From the IMG/VR virus record IMGVR_UViG_3300035661_000307, positions 1 to 25,555 of that record: a stretch of 25,555 bases of DNA. One strand, 5' to 3'. The position numbers and the translations under genes are program-made. The number at the start of each line of letters is the position of its first letter. The first letter of the stretch is position 1. This DNA comes from a virus. Under the pieces are notes generated by a model. That model did not search any database, had not been told where the DNA came from, and saw only the letters and a program-made list of their open reading frames with translations. Below, one piece after another: positions 1 to 7,328 of this stretch.

Positions 1-898
1 CACCCACGAGGCGATATGTCGGCACATAGACATACTTCCGGATCTTAAAACCATAATAGTCATTGATCACTCCCGGTATGCTTCCAAGATTAGCCTGAAA
101 ACCGAATTGCTGAGTCAGCTTAGGATCATTATTGATCAGACTCCAGATAGCCTGAGGGCTCATGAGTAATGTACGTCCGGCATCCGGGTAAAGAAGATCA
201 TCAAATGCTTTCGCAAGCGCTGCTATATCAGCCGCCAGAACTATTTTCACACCAGTCGCAGGATCAATAGCACCTGTAGCCACTATCACCGGTGTAGCCA
301 GACTGTTTGCCGTTGCGCCCCAATTCCAAGCGGTATAAATACCATACTGCTCCATGATCGCAAGGACGTGCTGTTTGTTTACGCTATCCAGCTTGTTGTA
401 TACCAGCTCTGCGGTCTCTATGCGCTGCACACGTGTCGGTGTAGACGAGAAGGTATCAAGAGAAACCTTAAGCGCCGTATCCGTTCTTGGAGCTGCTACC
501 AGCGGCCATACCGTGTTATTGATGTGCACTACAGGATCACCGCCCACCGCTGCAAAGTTGATGGCATCATTCTCGACCCACTCATCCCAGTTCTCTCCAT
601 CCTCGATGAAAGACTTGTCAGCACGAAGCTGATCGATCAGCTGATCAATCCACACCTCCTTATTCAGGCCGTCCATAAAGATGGCAGGCTCAGCGAATGT
701 GAATCCGCGATAGTTGTAATACATACGTGCGCAGTTTTGCGCCACACCTATTGCATTCGTGGCAATCGCGCCGACTACAGCTACGACAGGGCTTGCGAAT
801 ACAGTTCCCAACATAACCCCCATGAGGCAGTTGAAGGCGACAGCTATCAGGATGTTGAATAGCGCGCCGAGTTTAGAGTTTGGTTTTGATCGTCTCAT
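1..898 (-). CDS. Major capsid protein (3' end outside window)
   Basis: This is an open frame of 299 visible codons starting at ATG 898 and running off the left edge. From about residue 78 it reads like the HK97-fold major capsid proteins of Bacteroidota phages: GLNKEVWIDQLIDQL, then a GxPVVHINNTVWP stretch, an R-T-D-T motif, and a DTFSSTPTRV / AELVYNKLDSV stretch. It lies directly downstream of the prohead protease, as capsid genes do in Mu-like phages. The oddity is the N-terminus: residues 11-34 and 37-53 are strongly hydrophobic, like two membrane segments, before the capsid-like part begins. Either these residues are real and removed during maturation, or translation starts further in. 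The family call is by recognition, not by search. Confidence 0.75.
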   Translation of the reverse strand, partial: MRRSKPNSKLGALFNILIAVAFNCLMGVMLGTVFASPVVAVVGAIATNAIGVAQNCARMYYNYRGFTFAEPAIFMDGLNKEVWIDQLIDQLRADKSFIEDGENWDEWVENDAINFAAVGGDPVVHINNTVWPLVAAPRTDTALKVSLDTFSSTPTRVQRIETAELVYNKLDSVNKQHVLAIMEQYGIYTAWNWGATANSLATPVIVATGAIDPATGVKIVLAADIAALAKAFDDLLYPDAGRTLLMSPQAIWSLINNDPKLTQQFGFQANLGSIPGVINDYYGFKIRKYVYVPTYRLVG

Positions 899-937
899 TT
901 TGTGTTTTTTGTTTTAGTGACTTCTTGTGCCCGGAAA

Positions 938-955
938 CCCCGCACGGTGGCGGGG
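938..955. other. GC hairpin in the protease-capsid leader
   Basis: CCCCGC and GCGGGG pair across a 6-base loop in the 81-base gap upstream of the capsid gene. On the minus strand it is followed only by TTTCC, so it is a poor intrinsic terminator there. On the plus strand a T5 tract follows 10 bases later. It may be a transcript-stability or processing element raising or tuning capsid mRNA; this is inference. Confidence 0.35.
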
Positions 956-979
956 CTCTGGGTTTTTATGGTTTTGTGT

Positions 980-1243
980 CTATGGTCGTATGCGTTCGAT
1001 GTCAAGTTTGATATCCTGAAGGAGGTCTTTCATTTCATTGATGGAATCCTTCAGCTCTCCTTTCACCTCTTTGATCTCTCCCCTCAGCCTTGAAATCTCC
1101 TTTTCGTTTGCCTCCTGCTGTACCTCCAGCGTATTGATGGAGAGTTTGAGGGAGACGTATACCCCGATAAGGGAGAGTATGCCGCCTATGATGAAGCAAA
1201 TAATGGTAGTACTTGCCTCGTCTGATAGTCCGTTTAGTGCCAT
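980..1243 (-). CDS. Small membrane protein with coiled coil
   Basis: An 87-residue protein. Residues about 11-33 (ATTIICFIIGGILSLIGVYV and a few more) form one hydrophobic membrane segment. The remainder is a charged, heptad-rich helix (VQQEANEKEISRLRGEIKEV) that should form a coiled coil in the cytoplasm. It sits between the prohead protease and the capsid gene, 11 bases after the protease stop. This arrangement resembles small holin-like or XhlA-like proteins, but nothing in the sequence proves lysis function, and a separate holin candidate exists at 12244. The function is unknown. Confidence 0.6.
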   Translation of the reverse strand: MALNGLSDEASTTIICFIIGGILSLIGVYVSLKLSINTLEVQQEANEKEISRLRGEIKEVKGELKDSINEMKDLLQDIKLDIERIRP

Positions 1244-1254
1244 GACTGATCTCC

Positions 1255-2253
1255 TTATTTAGGGGTGACCACTCCGCTGGCATTCACGGCCTCCTTCTTG
1301 GCAGCCAGAAGCGCATTATAGGTATCGGGATCATTGGTCTTCAGAGCCAACAGAGTGCCCGCCTTATGCATCTTGTCATAGGTCTCTTTAGACAACTCAA
1401 TGTTGCCATCGACCTTGCCGCCGCCGCCATTCGTCAGAAGCTTCTTGATCGGGTTACCAGCAGGCGCAGCAGCTGGCTTAGCGAGGCCGAGCACTTTCTT
1501 AGTGAAGGCGAGATTGAGCTTTGCCTGCGCTTCGTATTCCGGCCTTTCTTCGACAGTGAATTTGCCAGCAGCTTGCGCCTCATCCAGCACCAATTTGATC
1601 TCAGCGCTTTTCTCAGTGGCAATAGAAAGCTTTAAGGTTGCGAGTTCCTGTATGGCAGCCTCGCCCTCATTTATCTTGCCGATAGCAGCGGCCACAGTAT
1701 CGCTATCTCCTGTACTCACTGCGAGTTTCAGAGCGCTTTTAAGAAGGGTTAAATCTTGCATATGTTGATTGTTTTGTGACGTGTTACTTGCTGACAACTT
1801 GAGTTGCAGCTTCTTTCTAAATTGCTCAGGGTTGAGACTTTCACCACTCGCTTTCATCTTCAGCGCTTCGGGATTGGAAGGGATAGCGCAAAGCGAAGCC
1901 TCGTAGCATTCGCACTTGACGAGTACCGGTGTTTCTCCGAAACCAAGCTCCGGCTTGATCTGAATATCATCCCAGTCGAAATCAAGTCCGAGGCTTGCAC
2001 CATTCAGGAAACCGCCTTCATACTCCTGCATCTTAGATGCCGCATGTTCATTCTCCTCATTAAAGTTTGGAGTGGATGATACATCAGTGCCTTCTACTGT
2101 GCGACCTTTCCAGTTGCCAAGGATCAGCGTATCATTGTGCGAATCCAGCATTACCGGATTAGCATCAAACCGCGTCCAGTCTATACCCGATGTCAACACA
2201 ATAATGCCGTAGCTATTGGGTGCTTGTGTGTGTATCTTGATTGGCTTTGGCAT
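1255..2253 (-). CDS. Prohead protease / scaffold protein
   Basis: A 332-residue protein whose first 135 residues look like an HK97/Mu-type prohead serine protease. His39 lies in VMLDSHN, and Ser120 in CYEASLCAIPSNPEA, which matches the E-x-S-L ... P-x-N-P-x-A signature around the catalytic serine. Residues about 150-260 are rich in Ala, Lys and Glu and largely helical, as expected of an internal scaffold that is cleaved during maturation. A Gly-rich joint (NGGGG) precedes a final helical segment. In Mu the protease and scaffold share one reading frame (gpI/gpZ), so an internal start for a scaffold-only product is possible. It is the first gene of the leftward late operon, transcribed from the divergent region at 2254-2473. 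Confidence 0.8.
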   Translation of the reverse strand: MPKPIKIHTQAPNSYGIIVLTSGIDWTRFDANPVMLDSHNDTLILGNWKGRTVEGTDVSSTPNFNEENEHAASKMQEYEGGFLNGASLGLDFDWDDIQIKPELGFGETPVLVKCECYEASLCAIPSNPEALKMKASGESLNPEQFRKKLQLKLSASNTSQNNQHMQDLTLLKSALKLAVSTGDSDTVAAAIGKINEGEAAIQELATLKLSIATEKSAEIKLVLDEAQAAGKFTVEERPEYEAQAKLNLAFTKKVLGLAKPAAAPAGNPIKKLLTNGGGGKVDGNIELSKETYDKMHKAGTLLALKTNDPDTYNALLAAKKEAVNASGVVTPK

Positions 2254-2288
2254 GGCGTTTTTTTTTACCTGTTTATCGATTGCGGTAG

Positions 2289-2320
2289 CAAAAATGTAGT
2301 ATCGTTAAACCCTCACCAAA
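2289..2320 (-). promoter_or_regulatory. Possible leftward late promoter
   Basis: On the minus strand TTTG (2317-2320) is followed after 18 bases by TACATTTTTG (2289-2298), an imperfect match to the Bacteroidota -33 TTTG / -7 TAnnTTTG pattern. It lies 36 bases upstream of the protease start and just outside the left arm of the dyad at 2326-2382. The match is incomplete, as expected of a promoter that needs an activator. Confidence 0.4.
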
Positions 2321-2325
2321 TCACA

Positions 2326-2382
2326 TATCTCTGAATAGTTCTGTACTACTATTCAATAGTTTTTCAGACCTATTCAGAGATA
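2326..2382. promoter_or_regulatory. 57-bp concentric dyad, late-operon operator candidate
   Basis: TATCTCTGAATAG (2326-2338) and CTATTCAGAGATA (2370-2382) are a perfect 13-bp inverted repeat. At its exact centre (2354) lies a second palindrome, CTATT-C-AATAG (2349-2359). The remaining 10-base spacers still match at 6 of 10 positions. The dyad sits between the divergent protease and terminase operons and repeats the half-site CTATTCA/TGAATAG. The symmetric position suggests a binding site for a phage late regulator acting in both directions. Confidence 0.7.
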
Positions 2383-2411
2383 CAAAACCTTTAAGTTTTT
2401 TCGGCAAAAGC

Positions 2412-2449
2412 GAAGTTTGCAGCGTGGTTACCTTCTGCGAAGCAGAAGG
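2412..2449 (+). promoter_or_regulatory. Possible rightward late -7 element and leader hairpin
   Basis: GAAGTTTG (2412-2419) is a partial match to TAnnTTTG and lies at the same distance from the dyad centre (65 bases) as the TTTTG on the other side. It is followed by a perfect 8-bp hairpin, CCTTCTGC-GAA-GCAGAAGG (2431-2449), which would be at the very 5' end of the late transcript, 24 bases ahead of the small-terminase ATG. No T tract follows, so it is better read as a 5' stabilising structure than a terminator. Confidence 0.4.
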
Positions 2450-2473
2450 GGGACTGATTCTAAAAACAACGCA

Positions 2474-2920
2474 ATGGCAAGAGAAAACCCGAAGAAGGGA
2501 TTGGCTTTCATCCTCTACATGGAGACCGATCTGTCGCAGAAAGAAATAGCCGATCAGCTTGATACGACTGAGGCGACCGTGAGTAAGTGGGCGAATGCTG
2601 ACAACTGGAAACAAAAGAAAGCTGTGGACGCCCTCAGCCCTGACAAGCTGGTGCGCGAGTTCTACAATCAAGCCTTTGACATCATGGAGAAAGCTAAGAA
2701 GGATAATCGCCCTGTCAACTCAAGTGAGGCCGACTCGCTGGTCAAACTCGCTGCCGCTATCGACAAGCTGGATCGCAAGGTCAGCCCCTCTATCGTGACG
2801 GCTGCATTCATGCGATTCAATAACTGGGTTCGTGTTCAGGACTTGGAACTGGTCAAGAAGATGATGCCGTATCAGATGCGCTATTTACAGGAACTCATCA
2901 AACCAGAAGGGAGTAAGTAA
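2474..2920 (+). CDS. Terminase small subunit (Mu gp27-like)
   Basis: A 148-residue protein using the ATG at 2474. An upstream in-frame ATG at 2417 is rejected because it falls inside the likely promoter and leader hairpin. Residues about 17-42 (LSQKEIADQLDTTEATVSKW) form a helix-turn-helix typical of phage small terminases, which recognise packaging DNA. The rest is helical and ends at a stop overlapping the large-terminase start (TAATG). Position immediately before the large subunit supports the call. For a transposable phage it would direct headful packaging from the prophage end. Confidence 0.75.
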   Translation: MARENPKKGLAFILYMETDLSQKEIADQLDTTEATVSKWANADNWKQKKAVDALSPDKLVREFYNQAFDIMEKAKKDNRPVNSSEADSLVKLAAAIDKLDRKVSPSIVTAAFMRFNNWVRVQDLELVKKMMPYQMRYLQELIKPEGSK

Positions 2921-4524
2921 TGGTACAGGAAAAAGCATACACCCTCAAAGACTTTGAAGATCACTGTCGCCGTGTCTCTGAGTCTACATCTAACCTTCCT
3001 ACCGAGACGGCAGAGCAGAAGGACAAGCGCATAAAAAGGCTGCTTGGCAACTATGGAGAATTCTTTGAGTTCTATCTTGAATACTACTGCAAAGGCAAAG
3101 ACGGCAAAGTAACAAAGTGTGCATGGTATCACATTTATGTCGCTCACCTGCTGTTGAAGTTCCCTGTCATTCACTTGATCCTGGAGTGGTTTCGGGGAAG
3201 CGCAAAATCTATCCATGCAGACCTCGGATACCCGCTATTTCTCTGGGCGCATAATGAGCTGATGTGTATGATCCTGATAGGACAGAACAACACTATAGCG
3301 AACATACTGCTAAGTGACATCCAAGCACAGTTTGAGCATAACGGCCTTTTCAAAAATGACTTCGGTGATCAGAAGTCAATAGGCTCGTGGGAGACAGGAG
3401 AATTTAAAACACGTAATGGCGCTGGCTTTTTTGCTCGTGGTATGGGTCAAACTGTGCGCGGAACACGTAACGGCCCACACAGGCCCGATTATATCGTCGC
3501 TGATGATCTTGACACAAGTAAGCTATCCCGCAACTCTGAAATGATCAAGGAGGCCGTAGACTGGCTCAATGACGAAGTACTCGGCACATTCGATGTGGGC
3601 AATCAGCGGTTTATCCTTGTCAATAATGGTCCATTCCCCAAGAGTATACTGCGCTCAATGGTCGAGGAGAAATTCGTCGCATCGGCCAAGATTGGAATAC
3701 GTACCCTGATGCGGAATATACTTGCTCCCGGTGCATTCTCCTATCAGGTCAAAAACATTTGGCACCATCTGCGAGTAAACGCAGTGGATAAGGATTTCAA
3801 TCCAAGTTGGCCGGAAAAGTACACCAAGGAATACTGGGTAAACTTTGCAAAAGGCAAGACATCGCGCAGCTGGCTCAGAGAGTGGATGAATACGCCCGTA
3901 ACAGTGGGCGGCATATTTCAAGATAAATGGGTGCAGTGGAAGAGAATGCAGCCACTAAAGAACTACTCCAGGCTGATCCACTACGTTGACCCATCTGCTA
4001 AAGATTTGGGAGACTATAAAGCCGCTATGCTCTGGGGAAGCTATAATACAGAGCTTCATAAGATCAAAGCATTCCTTCGCCAGTGCAGCCGTCTTGACCT
4101 TATCAAATACCTGTATGACACATACGAAATGGTCAGAGATAAGAAGGCAATCCTAACCACACAGATCGAAGGAAACTTTGCGCAGGATGAGCTTTTCAGG
4201 GATGAGATATATGCAGAGGGCATACGCCGCGGTTATCAGCTGCCCTACACCTTCGATACCCGCAAGAAGGATAACAAATTCGAGCGGATAGAATCAACAT
4301 CATCGCACTATCAGAATCACCTTGTTTTCTGGAATGAAGAAGAGAAGAATACGGAGGATATGAAAGAGAGCAAGGATCAACTCATAGCGATAGCACAGGG
4401 AGGCAAGATGCATGACGACGGCCCTGATGCTGATGAAGCAGCTATATTTTATCTCATGGAGAAACGCCGCGCATCAGCTTCAGAGCCGCGTAGCGGGACT
4501 ATAAAAAGAGACAGCGCAATGTAA
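2920..4524 (+). CDS. Terminase large subunit (Mu gp28-like)
   Basis: A 534-residue packaging ATPase/nuclease. A Walker A-type loop is seen at residues 92-98 (RGSAKSI), and Walker B at 191-198 (YIVADDLD, with the catalytic acid next to it). The C-terminal RNase H-like nuclease shows Asp357 in HYVDPSAK, Glu417 in TQIEGN and acids around 499-505 (DDGPDAD). Length is normal for the family. It forms the motor that pumps DNA into the prohead through the portal. The start overlaps the small-subunit stop by one base, and its own stop overlaps the next start (TAATG), so the three are likely translationally coupled. Confidence 0.92.
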   Translation: MVQEKAYTLKDFEDHCRRVSESTSNLPTETAEQKDKRIKRLLGNYGEFFEFYLEYYCKGKDGKVTKCAWYHIYVAHLLLKFPVIHLILEWFRGSAKSIHADLGYPLFLWAHNELMCMILIGQNNTIANILLSDIQAQFEHNGLFKNDFGDQKSIGSWETGEFKTRNGAGFFARGMGQTVRGTRNGPHRPDYIVADDLDTSKLSRNSEMIKEAVDWLNDEVLGTFDVGNQRFILVNNGPFPKSILRSMVEEKFVASAKIGIRTLMRNILAPGAFSYQVKNIWHHLRVNAVDKDFNPSWPEKYTKEYWVNFAKGKTSRSWLREWMNTPVTVGGIFQDKWVQWKRMQPLKNYSRLIHYVDPSAKDLGDYKAAMLWGSYNTELHKIKAFLRQCSRLDLIKYLYDTYEMVRDKKAILTTQIEGNFAQDELFRDEIYAEGIRRGYQLPYTFDTRKKDNKFERIESTSSHYQNHLVFWNEEEKNTEDMKESKDQLIAIAQGGKMHDDGPDADEAAIFYLMEKRRASASEPRSGTIKRDSAM

Positions 4525-5117
4525 TGCCAACTGTAAAGGAATTAGTTAACGCCCTCGTGGACTTCCCTGACTGTACCTTCCGGGTGGGTATAGTCTCTGA
4601 TATTGACAAGGATAAGGACACATGTACTGTGCAGCCGGTCAACGGTGATGCCGAGATGCTGGGTGTGCAGCTGAAGGCGATCATAGATAGTGAGGACAAT
4701 GGCTACATCCTCTACCCTAAGAAAGACAGCAATGTGCTGGTAGGAATCATCGACGGTGTGAAGACACACAGCTTTGTGGCGATGCTATCAGAGGTCGAAA
4801 GCATCAAGCTCGTGATCGACGGCAATAAGATCACAGCCGACAAGGATAACTACATAGCAAAGTGGAAGAAGTGGCAGTTTAATGATGGCAACTTCGGAGG
4901 GATGGTGAAGCTCGTTGATCCTAATGATACGAGTGCGGGAGTGCTGGCGAGATTGAATAAGCTGGAACAGGCTTTCACTCAGCACCTGATCAAGTTCAAC
5001 ACGCATATGCACCCTACTGCGGCTCCGGGGTTACCATCGGTACCATCCACACTTGACACTCAAACTATTTCACAAACGAGCAGAGCACAATTAGAAGATA
5101 AGGACGTCACTCACTAA
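4524..5117 (+). CDS. Baseplate/spike-like protein (OB-fold)
   Basis: A 197-residue protein. Residues about 20-95 have the alternating pattern of the OB-fold in phage baseplate and spike proteins (VGIVSDIDKD ... TCTVQPVNG ... VLVGIIDG). A short helix (LARLNKLEQAF) precedes a histidine motif NTHMHPTAAPGLPS at 159-172, of the kind found in gp45/gpV-related proteins, where paired histidines bind metal. A spike gene placed inside the terminase-portal block is unusual compared with Mu, where gp45 is far downstream. The role is inferred from pattern only. Confidence 0.5.
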   Translation: MPTVKELVNALVDFPDCTFRVGIVSDIDKDKDTCTVQPVNGDAEMLGVQLKAIIDSEDNGYILYPKKDSNVLVGIIDGVKTHSFVAMLSEVESIKLVIDGNKITADKDNYIAKWKKWQFNDGNFGGMVKLVDPNDTSAGVLARLNKLEQAFTQHLIKFNTHMHPTAAPGLPSVPSTLDTQTISQTSRAQLEDKDVTH

Positions 5118-5126
5118 AACAAAAAT

Positions 5127-5903
5127 ATGGCAAGATTTCTCACAGACGAAGACTATAAAAAGCAGATCAAGACTGAGATACTGAACGCAGTGACTCAGGA
5201 TCAGGCATCATCAGTAACCGAATGCGAGAACGCTGCTATGGAGGAAATAGAGGGCTATCTGGCGCAGCGCTATGACATGGGCAGCGCGTGGGCTACCACA
5301 GGCGCTAACCGCAATCCGCTCCTGATGATGTATATGATAGACGTCACGCTCTATCACCTGCATAGCAGCATACCGGGAAAGCAAATACCACAGCTCCGCT
5401 ATGATCGCTACGTCGCTGCCAAGGACTACTTCGAACGCGCCGCCAAAGGCACCGTGACACTGAACCTACCTCGCCTGCCGGAGAGGTCGCCGGTGCCTAT
5501 CAATATCGGCGCTACCATACCAATGGGCGTGACGGTACCGGCAGCAAACGGAGACACCGCAAACATTACCGTATCAGGCATCGCACTCACAGCGGCACCG
5601 ATACCGCTTGCAGCCGGTGACCTGTCGGGTACAGCACTATCCATCGTGGCCGCTATCAATGCCTACAGCAGCAATACAGGCTACAGGGCTACGGCACTCA
5701 CAGCAGGTAACTTCTACATCACGATGCCATCTATGCTGGGCCACAACGGCAATAACATTCCGGCTATAGTGAGCGTGACCGGCACCGTACAGATCATGGC
5801 GGGAACCTCCAGCGGAGGACGCACTCAGCAGCTAGACAGCAGCCTCAACCCGGAGCGTATGCGCATAGGATCACACGGCAAAAGATTCGAAAGCGACTTT
5901 TGA
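5127..5903 (+). CDS. gp36-like (DUF1320) connector with inserted domain
   Basis: A 258-residue protein. Residues 1-118 match the Mu gp36 / DUF1320 pattern: FLTDEDYKKQI at the start, then an ENAAMEEIEGYLAQRYD helix and a LYHLHSSIPGKQIPQLRYDRY segment. This family joins portal and tail. In Mu-like relatives the protein would end shortly after, but here an Ala/Gly/Thr-rich beta-type stretch of about 105 residues (122-228) is present. The usual Arg/Ser-rich end (GGRTQQLDSS, ERMRIGSHGKRF) follows it. The extra stretch looks like a surface or decoration domain inserted before the C-terminal tail. Confidence 0.7.
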   Translation: MARFLTDEDYKKQIKTEILNAVTQDQASSVTECENAAMEEIEGYLAQRYDMGSAWATTGANRNPLLMMYMIDVTLYHLHSSIPGKQIPQLRYDRYVAAKDYFERAAKGTVTLNLPRLPERSPVPINIGATIPMGVTVPAANGDTANITVSGIALTAAPIPLAAGDLSGTALSIVAAINAYSSNTGYRATALTAGNFYITMPSMLGHNGNNIPAIVSVTGTVQIMAGTSSGGRTQQLDSSLNPERMRIGSHGKRFESDF

Positions 5904-5928
5904 TTTAAAGACCCTTTAAACTACCGAT

Positions 5929-7323
5929 ATGGCAAAGACCAAACAGACTAATACGACGACCAACACCAATACTCGCAAGGCACCTAAAGACGGCCTGATG
6001 TACCCCATGAATCCGGGCAACGCATACGCACCTCCATCACCGGAGGATATGAAGCGATTTATCACCACGCTGGTAGAGCGCAAAGCCGACCGGATCAAAA
6101 AGGATATCAAGGGCTATCGCAATGCCCTCCGCTATGCAGAGAGCTATATACAGCCAAACAGGCTGCCGCTATACAGCGTCTGGAAGGAGATAGAAGAGGA
6201 CCCACATGTATGGGGCGTGATAGTACACGGCATCATAGACCGCGTATGTGCACAGGCTCACAGAGTGGTCGACACCAGCGGTGTGATAGATGAAGACCTG
6301 GACTACTTTTTCCACGGCGAGTGGTTCTATGAATTCGTGGCAGAAGTGGTATGGACAGAACTGTGGGGACATAGTGTGATGATGATCCATGACATCATCG
6401 ACGATCCGATCAATCCCGGCAAGAAGATACTCCAAGGGCCTAATGGCACTCCGGGACTTGAGCTGGTACCTCGCCGTAACGTGAAGCCGGAGATTGGCTA
6501 TATCCTGATCAATGAATATGATTTTGACGGCTATGACTTCCGCAATGACCCTGCGCTGATCCCCTATGTCGTAGAGCTGGGCCATCCTAAAAACCTCGGC
6601 GGCTTTGTGAAGCTGGCAGTAGACTACCTGATCAAAAAGAACAACAAGGTAGTAGCCAGCGAATACAGTGAGCGATTTGGCTTGCCGTTCACGGTGGTGA
6701 AGACACAGACGCGTGATAATGCTGACCTTGACCGGATAGAGGGTGCGATACAGGATTTGAGCAAAGGCGGCTATGGCATATTCCATGAAGGAGAGTCTAT
6801 CCAAGTAGAGGGTATAAAGGGCGGTGCACAGCAGACGCCCTTTGATACACAGATAGCCCGTGCAAACTCTGAGCTGAGCAAGGGTATCGTCGGCGTAACT
6901 ATGACCGCTGATGATGGCAGTAGCAAGAGCCAGTCAGAAACCCACATGCAGATACACGATGACGTGATCGAAGCCGTCAAACGCAAGGTAACCGTAGCTG
7001 TGATGAACAGGCTCATACCAAAGCTGATGATGCGCGGTTTGGATTTCAAAAACAGGCGCTTTGAATATGTAGAACAGAAAGACCTCACGGCGCTATTCGA
7101 TAGGGCTATCAAGTTGCTGGATACTGAGGAATATGACATCGAACCGAAGTTTATAAACGACACCTTCGGCATCCCTGTCACCAAACGGATCAAAGCTCCA
7201 GTCACAAATCCCAATGTACCACAGCCTGACGATCCCGAGCCTGATCCAGAAGACCCGCTTGACCCACCCGCACCAAAAAAGAAACCTGCAAAGAAGGCAG
7301 CCGCAAAAAAAGCAAGCGAGTAG
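5929..7323 (+). CDS. Portal protein (DUF935, Mu gp29-like)
   Basis: A 464-residue protein of the DUF935 portal family. Recognisable parts are the N-terminal LYSVWKEIEEDPHVWGVI, a central WTELWGHSVMMIHDI, and MTADDGSSKSQSETHM near residue 325, all typical of Mu gp29. It forms the ring at the head vertex through which DNA enters. The last 45 residues are unusual: a Pro/Asp/Glu tract (PDDPEPDPEDPLDPP) followed by a Lys/Ala tail (KKKPAKKAAAKKASE), which could contact DNA. It is preceded by a 25-base gap containing two TTTAAA motifs and followed after 5 bases by the MuF gene. Confidence 0.88.
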   Translation: MAKTKQTNTTTNTNTRKAPKDGLMYPMNPGNAYAPPSPEDMKRFITTLVERKADRIKKDIKGYRNALRYAESYIQPNRLPLYSVWKEIEEDPHVWGVIVHGIIDRVCAQAHRVVDTSGVIDEDLDYFFHGEWFYEFVAEVVWTELWGHSVMMIHDIIDDPINPGKKILQGPNGTPGLELVPRRNVKPEIGYILINEYDFDGYDFRNDPALIPYVVELGHPKNLGGFVKLAVDYLIKKNNKVVASEYSERFGLPFTVVKTQTRDNADLDRIEGAIQDLSKGGYGIFHEGESIQVEGIKGGAQQTPFDTQIARANSELSKGIVGVTMTADDGSSKSQSETHMQIHDDVIEAVKRKVTVAVMNRLIPKLMMRGLDFKNRRFEYVEQKDLTALFDRAIKLLDTEEYDIEPKFINDTFGIPVTKRIKAPVTNPNVPQPDDPEPDPEDPLDPPAPKKKPAKKAAAKKASE

Positions 7324-7328
7324 TAGAA

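Noticed and set aside
368-862. Plus-strand open frames across the capsid gene
   Set aside because: They are antisense to a capsid frame with clear family features; codon pattern is poor.
938-955. Intrinsic terminator before the capsid gene
   Set aside because: No adequate T tract on the minus strand, and termination there would block capsid expression.
6169-6804. Long minus-strand frame in the portal gene
   Set aside because: It is a shadow of the DUF935 portal frame; composition is low quality and it has no motif.
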